From contig JBGSWC010000378.1 of NCBI GenBank assembly GCA_041752635.1, positions 1 through 12,218 on the forward strand: 12,218 nt of DNA, written 5' to 3'. Below are positions 6,921 to 12,218 of the stretch, piece after piece. Source of the DNA: JBGSWC01 sp041752635. GTDB taxonomy: Bacteria > Planctomycetota > Planctomycetia > Pirellulales > Lacipirellulaceae. How positions within the stretch are numbered: position 1 is the first letter of the stretch; each line of letters starts with the position of its first letter. The notes under the pieces were generated by a model. That model saw only the letters and a list, made by a program, of their open reading frames with translations, had not been told where the DNA came from and did no database searches. The translations under genes were made by a program, and so were the position numbers.

Positions 6921-8149
6921 CGCACTTGCCTGAGCGCTTGGTCGAGGTCGGCGATCAAGTCGCCCGAATCTTCGATCCCGCAAGCGAGCCGAATCATGTT
7001 GTCGTAGATGCCAAACTTTTGGCGATCTTCGGGCGTGTATTTGAAGTAGCTCATCACCAGTGGCTGCTCGATAAGTGACTCGACACCGCCAAGGCTCGGC
7101 GCGATGCGGGGAATCTTCACTGCGTCGATGATGTCGGCCGTTGCCCGCCAGTCGGCGTCCTTAACCAAGAAGGTGATGAGCCCACCAAAGCCAGTCATGC
7201 TCGCCTTGGCGACCGCGTGATCGCGATGCGATGCGAGTCCTGGGTAGTAAACTCGCTCGACGCGTTGATGCGAATCCAAGAAGCGAGCTACTGCCAGACC
7301 GTTTTCGTTGTGCCGCTGCATCCGTAATGCAAACGTCTTGAGCCCGCGGAGCAGAAGATAAATATTCTGCGGACCATTTACCGCTCCCATAATGCCGCGC
7401 AACTGCCGGACCGATTCGAGCTGGGTGCGCGATCCGGCGACGACACCAGCCAGCAGATCATTGTGGCCGCCGAGGTACTTGGTCGCCGAGTGCAGCACAT
7501 AGTCGATGCCGTAGTCGATGGGACGCAAGTTGAATGGTGTCGCAAGTGTCGCATCGATCAGCGTCTCGACACCATGTCGGCGGCCGATGCCAGCAAATTT
7601 TGTGGGATCGACCACGCTCAAGTGGGGATTCGTGGGCGACTCGCTCACCAGCATTCGCGTCTTCGGCGTGATCGCGGCTTCCATCGCATCGTAGTCACAG
7701 GCGGGAACTTCGATTGTCTTGACGCCAAACCGTGACAGATGTTCGCGACAAAACTGGCGGCTGCGGTGATAGCACTCGTCGAAAAAAATCACCTCATCGC
7801 CCGAACTGAGCTTCGCCATGAGTAGCCCCACGATCGCCGCCATGCCGCTGCTAAACAGCACGGCCGTCTCGGCTCCTTCGAGCGCCGCGAGTTTCGCCTC
7901 AACGACCTTTTCGCCCGGGTTACCGTAGCGGCCATATTCCTCGCGCGGTTGGTTCTGCTCGATGAAATCGATGATCGACTGTGTGTCGCTAAACGTGTAA
8001 GTCGAAGCACAGAAGACCGGATCGGTAATCGAGTCACCCGGCTTTTGGCGAGCTTCGCCGCTATGCACGGCGATCGTGCTCCAGCCTTCACATGCGGGGG
8101 TTTCGCCCTGTTGTGGCAAATCTTGTTTCAATGGTTCGACCGTCGACAT
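6917..8149 (-). CDS. PLP-dependent cystathionine gamma-synthase-family enzyme (Cys/Met metabolism)
   Basis: This 410-residue protein belongs to the Cys/Met-metabolism PLP family (fold type I). The PLP-binding lysine is K224 in HSATKYLGGHND, and D199 in LIDATLATP should contact the pyridine nitrogen. YGRYGNP (72-78) supplies the tyrosine and arginine that reach the phosphate of the neighbouring subunit, and SSGMAA (100-105) is the phosphate-binding turn. FFDECYHRSR and SESPTNPHL resemble plant-type cystathionine gamma-synthases, which join an activated homoserine to cysteine on the way to methionine. A gamma-lyase or O-acyl-homoserine sulfhydrylase role cannot be excluded. The start at 8149 is preceded by GAGG at suitable distance. 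A long leader with its own promoter lies upstream, and acpS follows with a 4-base overlap. Confidence 0.88.
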   Translation of the reverse strand: MSTVEPLKQDLPQQGETPACEGWSTIAVHSGEARQKPGDSITDPVFCASTYTFSDTQSIIDFIEQNQPREEYGRYGNPGEKVVEAKLAALEGAETAVLFSSGMAAIVGLLMAKLSSGDEVIFFDECYHRSRQFCREHLSRFGVKTIEVPACDYDAMEAAITPKTRMLVSESPTNPHLSVVDPTKFAGIGRRHGVETLIDATLATPFNLRPIDYGIDYVLHSATKYLGGHNDLLAGVVAGSRTQLESVRQLRGIMGAVNGPQNIYLLLRGLKTFALRMQRHNENGLAVARFLDSHQRVERVYYPGLASHRDHAVAKASMTGFGGLITFLVKDADWRATADIIDAVKIPRIAPSLGGVESLIEQPLVMSYFKYTPEDRQKFGIYDNMIRLACGIEDSGDLIADLDQALRQVR

Positions 8150-8267
8150 GATGGCTTACCTCAGCGATGCGAGCGTTTCCCAGCGGCATCGGGGGTGCCA
8201 TGCCACTCCAGTGGGCCGTGATCGGGCGATGGCAGCAAACGGCGGAACGAGAAAAAAGCTGACGAAA

Positions 8268-8340
8268 CGCCCGAGGGCGAATTCCATCGACGGCTCTTTA
8301 GCAGTTTCGGCTGCAAGCGGCCACAAATCCCTGAACTCAT
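8268..8340 (-). promoter_or_regulatory. Leader of the cystathionine gamma-synthase-family gene; SAM-II-riboswitch-like sequence, weakly supported
   Basis: Just inside the predicted transcript, the minus strand reads GATTTG (8324-8329), then GCCGCTTGCAGCC (8309-8321), then GCTAAAG (8296-8302). As I recall the SAM-II class consensus, it contains the same three blocks in the same order. A short stem with bulges (GTTC.GG with CCGAA.C) can enclose the first two. However, the spacer before GCTAAA is about 9 bases too short and the pseudoknot helix does not form well. A small GC hairpin (8268-8279, stem CGCC/GGCG) follows, with a T6 run at 8252-8257. The position upstream of a methionine-pathway gene is apt, but the structure is not convincing. 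Confidence 0.25.
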
Positions 8341-8342
8341 TT

Positions 8343-8371
8343 ACTTTAGGTGCTGGCACCCGCCGAATCAA
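8343..8371 (-). promoter_or_regulatory. Candidate sigma-70-type promoter for the cystathionine gamma-synthase-family gene and acpS
   Basis: On the minus strand TTGATT (8366-8371) and TAAAGT (8343-8348) are separated by exactly 17 bases, each matching 4 of 6 consensus positions. Transcription would begin near 8336, at the 5' edge of the structured leader and about 187 bases before the start codon at 8149. Confidence 0.45.
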
Positions 8372-8373
8372 GC

Positions 8374-8385
8374 CGCCACGTGGCG
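8374..8385. promoter_or_regulatory. Perfect 12-bp palindrome CGCCACGTGGCG abutting the -35 box
   Basis: The palindrome has a CACGTG core and ends two bases upstream of the candidate -35 box of the minus-strand promoter. This position suits an activator or repressor dimer. It does not match the MetJ box or other methionine-regulator sites I know. Confidence 0.4.
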
Positions 8386-8411
8386 AGCGGCAAATAGCTC
8401 GCGGAAAAGTG

Positions 8412-8444
8412 GCTTGTCTGTACTGAGGCCTATTTGATACAAGC
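8412..8444 (+). promoter_or_regulatory. Inverted repeat upstream of the DUF481 gene
   Basis: GCTTGT (8412-8417) and ACAAGC (8439-8444) are exact inverted copies 27 bases apart centre to centre. They lie about 55-85 bases before the DUF481 start and could be an operator or a leader hairpin. No well-spaced promoter was found nearby. Confidence 0.2.
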
Positions 8445-8497
8445 AGACGACATAATTCAGCGGCCGCTGGCCCGCCTCGCGTCTTCGTGGAGTTTCT

Positions 8498-9451
8498 GTG
8501 CGCATGATTCGTACGCTTGCAATGCTACTGGCGGCAAGTTGCCTTAGCGTTCTGGGAAGTCACACCTTTGCCCAGTCGGGACCGGTGATGAATCGGGCTT
8601 ATCGCGACTTGCCGGTGCCAGCGGCCGAATTGCTGCCGAGCTTTGCGCCGCCGGCGATTGAGTTGCCAAAGCCCGTTGCCGTGACGGTCGGGCCAACTCA
8701 ATCGCCCGCAACCGAAGTTGAATTGCCAGTCGCGACGCCAGAAGAAGTGATCGAATCCGCTTCGTATCAGTGGTATCAACCGCGATATTGGTTACAACCA
8801 CCCGGCTGGGACTCGGGCATCGAATTGGGCCTGAACGGTAGCAGCGGAACCAGCGAATCGGTGAGTATTCGGGCAGGAGGTTACATGAAGCGGAAGGACG
8901 AATTCCGCAAAGTCAAAATCGACCTCTACCAAAACCGCACCCAAGCCAATGGCGTTTCGACGCAGAATAACGTTCAATTCAACGCTCGGCACGATTGGTT
9001 GTTGACCGAATCACCGTGGTCGATTTACGCGCTTTCGCAACTCTACTACGACGAGTTTCAGGCCTTCGATTTGAATGCCAACGTCAATTCGGGTCTCGGA
9101 TATGACTTCATCGATTCCGATCCAATGAAACTCTCGGGGTCGGTTGGTGCCGGTGCGTCGCGCGAGTTTGGCAGCATCAACGATGAGTGGGTGCCGGAAG
9201 CACAGTTTGGCGTCGATTACGAACATAGAATCGTCGAAAACCGCCGATTCTATGCGAAAGTCGATTATTTTCCCGAGCTCGAAGACTTCAATTCATTCCG
9301 CATACTCACCGACATCGGCTGGGAAATCGAACTTCTGCAACCTTCGAACATGAGCCTCAAACTGTCGGCCACCGATCGTTACGATGGTGACCCAGAGGGC
9401 GTGAACCCCCACAACTTAAACTACTCGGCGCTGCTGTTGTGGAAGCTTTGA
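8498..9451 (+). CDS. Exported DUF481-family protein, probable outer-membrane beta-barrel
   Basis: This 317-residue protein has an N-terminal signal peptide (about 1-26, hydrophobic MLLAASCLSVLG, likely cut after TFA or AQS). A proline-rich linker of alternating Pro and acidic residues spans about 36-85. From about 103 the sequence matches DUF481 style: WDSGIELGLNGSSG, then alternating amphipathic strands such as KVKIDLYQNRTQ, ARHDWLLTESPWSIYA and YYDEFQ. It ends in the hydrophobic strand YSALLLWKL, typical of an outer-membrane barrel (YdiY relatives). The function of the family is unknown. GGAG at 8489-8492 is 5 bases from the GTG at 8498 and 11 from an in-frame ATG at 8504, so either could be the start. 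A 76-base gap separates it from the next gene on the same strand. Confidence 0.85.
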   Translation: MRMIRTLAMLLAASCLSVLGSHTFAQSGPVMNRAYRDLPVPAAELLPSFAPPAIELPKPVAVTVGPTQSPATEVELPVATPEEVIESASYQWYQPRYWLQPPGWDSGIELGLNGSSGTSESVSIRAGGYMKRKDEFRKVKIDLYQNRTQANGVSTQNNVQFNARHDWLLTESPWSIYALSQLYYDEFQAFDLNANVNSGLGYDFIDSDPMKLSGSVGAGASREFGSINDEWVPEAQFGVDYEHRIVENRRFYAKVDYFPELEDFNSFRILTDIGWEIELLQPSNMSLKLSATDRYDGDPEGVNPHNLNYSALLLWKL

Positions 9452-9527
9452 TTGCTGTGCGTGGTGGACGCGACGCTCCTCGGATAGAATGAGCTCGACG
9501 ACTTTACCAGACGGGCTGTGAACTGTT

Positions 9528-10037
9528 GTGACCGACGTAGCCAAATCTGAGAATGATCAACTTGCTCAGTACCTCTGTGATTTGCAGCAGGTGCTCGAGA
9601 GCGATATACCCATGTGCGCGCAGATGGGCATTCGGGTCGTTGGCTGCGATGCCGACGGTTTGACCATGCGGCTTCCGCTCGACGCCAATCGAAACCATCA
9701 ACAGACGGCTTTCGCCGGAAGCCTCAATGCGCTTTGCACCATCGCCGGTTGGGGCACAACGTATTTGTTGCTGAGACAGCACGACTTGCCGGGCGACATT
9801 GTTATCAGGCGTAGCTCGATCAAGTACCATCGGCCGGTCAATACGAACGAAATTCACGCCCGCTGCCAGCCCGTTTCGGCCACTGCCCGCGACTACTTTG
9901 CCGAAATGATTCGCGAAAAGGGGCAGGCAAAGCTCGATCTGGTCGTCGAAATCGCTGGCGACGAACAACCGCTGGTGAGTTTCTCTGGCTCGTATGTTGT
10001 CGCCGATTCGAGCCGAATCGCTCGAGCTTTCGCTTAG
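9528..10037 (+). CDS. YiiD/FabY C-terminal-type hotdog-fold thioesterase-like protein
   Basis: This 169-residue protein is a stand-alone version of the domain at the C-terminus of E. coli YiiD (FabY). After a helical start, MGIRVVGCDADGLTMRLPL (33-51) begins the hotdog fold. NRNHQQTAFAGSLNALCTIAGWG (54-76) is the signature helix region, and IKYHRPV (98-104) is the conserved strand following it. The fold acts on acyl thioesters of CoA or acyl carrier protein, and the family has been linked to initiation of fatty-acid synthesis. The acetyltransferase half present in E. coli YiiD is absent. The start is a GTG at 9528 without a clear Shine-Dalgarno; the next in-frame ATG (residue 29) would remove part of the domain edge. 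It may be expressed independently of the upstream DUF481 gene. Confidence 0.82.
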   Translation: MTDVAKSENDQLAQYLCDLQQVLESDIPMCAQMGIRVVGCDADGLTMRLPLDANRNHQQTAFAGSLNALCTIAGWGTTYLLLRQHDLPGDIVIRRSSIKYHRPVNTNEIHARCQPVSATARDYFAEMIREKGQAKLDLVVEIAGDEQPLVSFSGSYVVADSSRIARAFA

Positions 10038-10122
10038 CTGCCAAATCGGCAGCCGAAGGCAATGGCCGCCTGGCTCGATTCCCGTGACTTGACTGCCGTT
10101 ATGGCACTCCTCGATCCTGTGA

Positions 10123-10164
10123 AAGTCGTTTGAATTTTCGTAAATATTTAACTTCCAAAGACTT
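10123..10164 (+). promoter_or_regulatory. Inverted repeat upstream of the hsp20 sigma-54 promoter, candidate activator site
   Basis: AAGTCGTTTGAA (10123-10134) and TTCCAAAGACTT (10153-10164) are inverted copies matching at 10 of 12 positions. They are 30 bases apart centre to centre, about three helical turns, and the repeat is centred about 65 bases before the predicted transcription start. This suits a dimeric enhancer-binding protein. The sequence between is AT-rich. It could instead be a 3' hairpin of the preceding thioesterase-like gene, but no T-tract follows. Confidence 0.45.
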
Positions 10165-10181
10165 AAGGAAATCTAAATAAA

Positions 10182-10198
10182 TTGGCACGGCTCTTGCA
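10182..10198 (+). promoter_or_regulatory. Sigma-54 (RpoN) promoter of hsp20, full consensus match
   Basis: TTGGCACGGCTCTTGCA fits the sigma-54 consensus YTGGCACGRNNNTTGCW at every position. The -24 GG is at 10184-10185 and the -12 GC at 10196-10197, with correct spacing. Transcription should start near 10209, giving a leader of about 76 bases before the hsp20 ATG. Such promoters need an ATP-dependent enhancer-binding activator. Confidence 0.85.
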
Positions 10199-10258
10199 TT
10201 TATGGGTTTCCGTCCGGCGCGAGACTGCCGGCAGCGCCTTGTAAATCGAGTTTTTGTC

Positions 10259-10279
10259 TTCTCTTTCCGAAAAGGAGAA
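10259..10279 (+). promoter_or_regulatory. Hairpin that buries the hsp20 Shine-Dalgarno, candidate RNA thermometer
   Basis: TTCTCTTT (10259-10266) can pair with AAAGGAGAA (10271-10279) across a CCGA loop. This gives 8 base pairs with one bulged G at 10274. The whole Shine-Dalgarno AAGGAG (10272-10277) is inside the stem, 7 bases before the ATG at 10285. Pairing is mostly A-U and so weak, as expected of a heat-melted switch. Small heat-shock genes are classic thermometer targets (ROSE and fourU classes), but this stem matches neither consensus exactly. Two alternative GC hairpins (10214-10231 or 10216-10238) lie further upstream in the leader. Confidence 0.45.
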
Positions 10280-10284
10280 ATGTC

Positions 10285-10725
10285 ATGAAGAACAGTTGCA
10301 CCCCCCAAAAGAACCGTGTTACCAGCTACTTGCCAGCCCCGCTTGCCGAGGTCGATGGTTTGTTCGATCAATTTTTTGGTCAGAACTTGCGTCGTGCCAG
10401 CGGCTGGAGCGCAGCGGCAGCCGTCTGGGAAGCCGACGACCACCTGCACGTCGAAGTCGATCTGCCGGGCGTCTCGCTCGAAGACACCAGCGTGACTTTT
10501 GATAAGGGCGTGCTGACGGTATCGGCCGAGCGCCGCGCGAGCGACCAACAGCGCCGATATTGGCACAACGAGCGGGCTACGGGCAAGGTGACTCGAAGTG
10601 TCTCGTTGCCAGAGACCGTCGATGCCGAGTCGATCGTGGCCGAACTGCATCAAGGTGTTTTGCACATCTCGATTGCCAAGCTGCCCGAGGCTCAGCCGAA
10701 ACGCATCGAAATCAAGGGTGCTTAA
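10285..10725 (+). CDS. Small heat-shock protein, Hsp20/alpha-crystallin family
   Basis: Hsp20 proteins are ATP-independent holdases that form large oligomers and bind unfolding proteins in the cytoplasm. The protein has 146 residues, normal for the family. The variable N-terminal arm (1-40) contains LFDQFF. The alpha-crystallin domain runs from about 42 to 132, with VWEADDHLHVEVDLPGV near its start, GVLTVSAER (75-83) and the signature AELHQGVLHISIAK (119-132). The C-terminal I-x-I anchor is IEI at 141-143. The start is firm: ATG with AAGGAG 7 bases upstream. Control appears layered: a sigma-54 promoter, an upstream inverted repeat and a hairpin over the ribosome binding site. A strong terminator follows, so the gene is a single-gene unit. 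Confidence 0.96.
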   Translation: MKNSCTPQKNRVTSYLPAPLAEVDGLFDQFFGQNLRRASGWSAAAAVWEADDHLHVEVDLPGVSLEDTSVTFDKGVLTVSAERRASDQQRRYWHNERATGKVTRSVSLPETVDAESIVAELHQGVLHISIAKLPEAQPKRIEIKGA

Positions 10726-10754
10726 GGTACTTCCGGTTTCCGGGTGACGCAGTA

Positions 10755-10788
10755 GGGGCACGCTTTTCGAAGAGGCGTGCCTCTTTTT
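10755..10788 (+). terminator. Rho-independent terminator after hsp20
   Basis: GGCACGC (10757-10763) pairs exactly with GCGTGCC (10775-10781) across an 11-base loop and is followed by C, then five T (10784-10788). It ends hsp20 transcription 30-60 bases after the stop codon. The T-tract overlaps the last codons of the convergent crcB gene. Confidence 0.88.
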
Positions 10789-11182
10789 ATGCGCTGGGGG
10801 CGAATAGCCAGTCGCCAAGCCGCTGTCCAGCGACGACAGCGGCCAGGCTAAAGGCGAGATTCGCTATGACGTTCGCCACTGCTAACTTTTGTTCTCCGGC
10901 CTGCCAGTGGCTGATGGTGTCGTAACCAAAAGTCGAGAAGGTGGTGAGCGCGCCGAGCAGCCCAATGGTGATTGCCGCGTGCAGCGATTGATTAAGTGGT
11001 GTCGGACCAGCACGCAATGATTCGTGCATCAACACGCCGATACAGAAGCACCCGACAACATTCGCCAGCAGCACACCCCAAGCGAATCGCTCGCCGAGCA
11101 TTTTTTGGGCGGCGACGCAGGCAGCGTAGCGAGCGATCGCGCCGAGTGCCCCACCAATCGCGATAGCCAGAATTTTCGTCAT
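10787..11182 (-). CDS. crcB: Fluoride channel CrcB (Fluc/FEX family)
   Basis: CrcB forms a dual-topology dimeric channel in the inner membrane that lets toxic fluoride leave the cell. The 131-residue protein has four hydrophobic helices. Signatures are GGALGAIARY (10-19), the pore-lining asparagine N41 in LLANVVGCFCIG, and GLLGALTTFSTFGYDT (74-89), which carries the Na-binding and Phe-box region. The frame is open to an ATG at 11212, but the family normally begins as in MTKILAIAIGG, so I chose the ATG at 11182. The ribosome binding site is weak. It is a single gene, convergent with hsp20, with no adjacent second crcB copy. I looked for a fluoride riboswitch in the 281 bases upstream and saw none. 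Confidence 0.95.
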   Translation of the reverse strand: MTKILAIAIGGALGAIARYAACVAAQKMLGERFAWGVLLANVVGCFCIGVLMHESLRAGPTPLNQSLHAAITIGLLGALTTFSTFGYDTISHWQAGEQKLAVANVIANLAFSLAAVVAGQRLGDWLFAPSA

Positions 11183-11457
11183 TTCGAAACTTTGCCTTTC
11201 CAAATGTGGCATGCCACTCTCAAATCCGGACCCGCAACAGTTCGGAACCGGCCAATGGCTTTCCGCCGTGTTGCCACTTCGGATACTTCAGGTTTGCCGA
11301 GCAGTTTTTGCCGGCGTGAACTGCGAAAACGGGCCGATCGCCAGCAATGTTCAACTATCCACCCCAGTTTGCCGATTCTAACATTAGGCAGCCACCATGA
11401 TAGCAGTGAAACAAGCTTTCCGGCGACGCCAAACTCCTGAATAACCACAAGGCAACT

Positions 11458-11475
11458 GTTTCCATGGATGGAAAC
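11458..11475. repeat. Perfect palindrome over the first ATG of the last gene
   Basis: GTTTCCAT (11458-11465) and ATGGAAAC (11468-11475) are exact inverted copies around GG. As RNA, a 7-bp stem with a TGGA loop would hold the AUG at 11464 in the loop neck. As DNA, it could be an operator. It may also mean that translation really starts at a later ATG (11512). Confidence 0.5.
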
Positions 11476-12218
11476 CATCAACCTGTTCGCTCACGACGAC
11501 CATCGCCGCCGATGGTCGGCACGATGATGTCTGTTGCCTTCTGTTTGGCAATGATTTGGACGTCGGGCCAACGAGGCGACGATCACTTCGCTGCGCTCGA
11601 GTCGCTCGACGCAAACCAGCTTAAGCAAGCATCGCGGTCGCGAGCAACCGCGATTGACTGGCAGCGGCTAATGCAAGCATCGTATGCGTTGGTTGACGAA
11701 CCAGCGGCGTCGCCCTTGCTCGTGGCCGAAGAGTTTGCAGCGACGCCCGACCTGATTCTGCCGACTGTGGAGAAAAGCTGCCAACTCGCCCAATCGTCGT
11801 TCGTGTCGCGACCGACAATCGATGGCCACCGTGCGACGACGAGCCGAGCGTTGTCGCAGTGTTTGCAATCGATTGTTCGCCCCGCAACGCGTGAGTCTCA
11901 GCGGTTGTTCGCCCAAGCGCTCGATCTTTGGCCTCAGCTATCGGGCGCGACTGTGGCTCAGCGTGTGCCGCCATCGCCCCGCCGCATTCGCGTCGACGCG
12001 GGCGATCGCATTGCCATGCGCGGGGCATTGCCCTCACTGCCGGAACCACAATTCGGTCCAACCGCGTCGAACGTCTACGAGTTGTTCGACTCCATTCCGC
12101 TAACGCTTAACACGCCCTTCGCGCGGGCCACACAGCTCGAAGCGGTGCTCCACGACTTGTCGCTTGAGCCGAGCGTCACATTGTGGTCGCGCGACGCGTT
12201 GCGAACGCTCGACCAGTT
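11464..12218 (+). CDS. Unrecognised protein, probably exported or membrane-anchored, 3' end cut by the window edge
   Basis: The plus strand is open from the ATG at 11464 to the window edge, giving 251 residues without a stop. I do not recognise a domain. The N-terminus is basic and proline-rich (MDGNHQPVRSRRPSPP), then hydrophobic (MMSVAFCLAMIW, residues 21-32), then GQRGDD, as in a signal peptide or a single anchor. The rest seen is helical and polar, with repeated LFAQALDLW-like amphipathic helices and no catalytic motif. Codon use (GAA, TCG and GCG favoured) agrees with the neighbouring genes, which supports it being real. An ATG at 11512 is an alternative start that would place the hydrophobic stretch directly at the N-terminus. 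A weak AAGG (11449-11452) precedes 11464. It is divergent from crcB across 281 bases in which I see no other gene. Confidence 0.65.
   Translation, partial: MDGNHQPVRSRRPSPPMVGTMMSVAFCLAMIWTSGQRGDDHFAALESLDANQLKQASRSRATAIDWQRLMQASYALVDEPAASPLLVAEEFAATPDLILPTVEKSCQLAQSSFVSRPTIDGHRATTSRALSQCLQSIVRPATRESQRLFAQALDLWPQLSGATVAQRVPPSPRRIRVDAGDRIAMRGALPSLPEPQFGPTASNVYELFDSIPLTLNTPFARATQLEAVLHDLSLEPSVTLWSRDALRTLDQ

Larger units (their letters stand above)
8150..8497. other. Divergent regulatory region between the cystathionine gamma-synthase-family gene and the DUF481 gene
   Basis: This 348-base stretch carries no convincing gene. Toward the minus strand it holds a promoter (8343-8371), a 12-bp palindrome (8374-8385) and a leader of about 187 bases with possible regulatory structure. 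Toward the plus strand it holds an inverted repeat (8412-8444) and a GGAG ribosome binding site (8489-8492). A short hairpin, CCAC with loop TCCA and GTGG, lies at 8203-8214. Confidence 0.6.

Noticed and set aside
6921..6983. Upstream ATG adding 21 residues to AcpS
   Set aside because: It lies inside the upstream gene and adds an Arg-rich leader foreign to the family; the ATGA overlap at 6920 is the natural start.
8156..8371. A 71-codon minus-strand open frame in the divergent region
   Set aside because: It begins at about the proposed -35 box, has no ribosome binding site and shows no recognisable domain; it is better explained as leader.
8434..8456. TTGATA and CATAAT as a promoter for the DUF481 gene
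   Set aside because: The spacer is only 11 bases, too short for sigma-70.
10099..10818. A 239-codon minus-strand open frame covering the hsp20 region
   Set aside because: It overlaps hsp20, its sigma-54 promoter and its terminator, all well supported, and the product resembles nothing.
11183..11463. Fluoride riboswitch upstream of crcB, suggested by a GGCGATCGG string on the minus strand
   Set aside because: The GGNGATGG core is broken and the pseudoknot and downstream stem of the class cannot be drawn.
11179..11481. A 100-codon minus-strand open frame upstream of crcB
   Set aside because: No ribosome binding site, no recognisable domain, and it starts within the first codons of the opposite gene; more likely chance.

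Overview
The window looks like a piece of a Gram-negative, moderately GC-rich chromosome, most likely from a planctomycete of the Pirellulales type. That assignment is an inference from protein style: a membrane-anchored PpiD/SurA-like protein with a long acidic insert in place of a recognisable parvulin domain, a zinc-finger-free topoisomerase I ending in a lysine-rich tail, and a DUF481 barrel protein behind a proline-rich linker. No mobile element, CRISPR array, rRNA or tRNA was seen, and nothing looks recently transferred. The content is housekeeping and stress genes; the novelty lies mostly between the genes.

Layout. Positions 1-716 (minus) hold the N-terminal two thirds of a THUMP-domain RNA methyltransferase that runs off the left edge. 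A 212-base gap follows with an inverted pair of CGCARAG-type repeats. Positions 929-3430 (minus) encode the PpiD/SurA-like protein, divergent from topA (3824-6508, plus) across a 393-base region with a candidate promoter and palindromes. topA converges on acpS, and a perfect 9-bp hairpin sits at the junction. acpS (6531-6920, minus) is translationally coupled by an ATGA overlap to a cystathionine gamma-synthase-family gene (6917-8149, minus).

That gene and a DUF481 outer-membrane protein gene (8498-9451, plus) share a 348-base divergent region. It holds a well-spaced promoter, an abutting 12-bp palindrome and a leader with some SAM-II-riboswitch-like sequence. A YiiD/FabY-type hotdog thioesterase (9528-10037, plus) follows. 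Next is a small heat-shock protein gene (10285-10725, plus) with an unusually complete control region: an upstream inverted repeat, a full-consensus sigma-54 promoter, and a hairpin that buries the Shine-Dalgarno sequence. A Rho-independent terminator separates it from a convergent crcB fluoride channel gene (10787-11182, minus). The window ends in an unrecognised, probably exported protein (11464 to the right edge) whose first ATG lies inside a perfect palindrome.

How the genes fit together. acpS activates acyl carrier protein and the hotdog protein probably acts on acyl thioesters, so both touch fatty-acid metabolism, but they are not in one operon. The PpiD-like protein, the DUF481 protein and Hsp20 all concern the cell envelope or protein folding. 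The best candidate for something not previously described is the layered Hsp20 control (sigma-54 plus a possible RNA thermometer), followed by the leader upstream of the cystathionine gamma-synthase gene.
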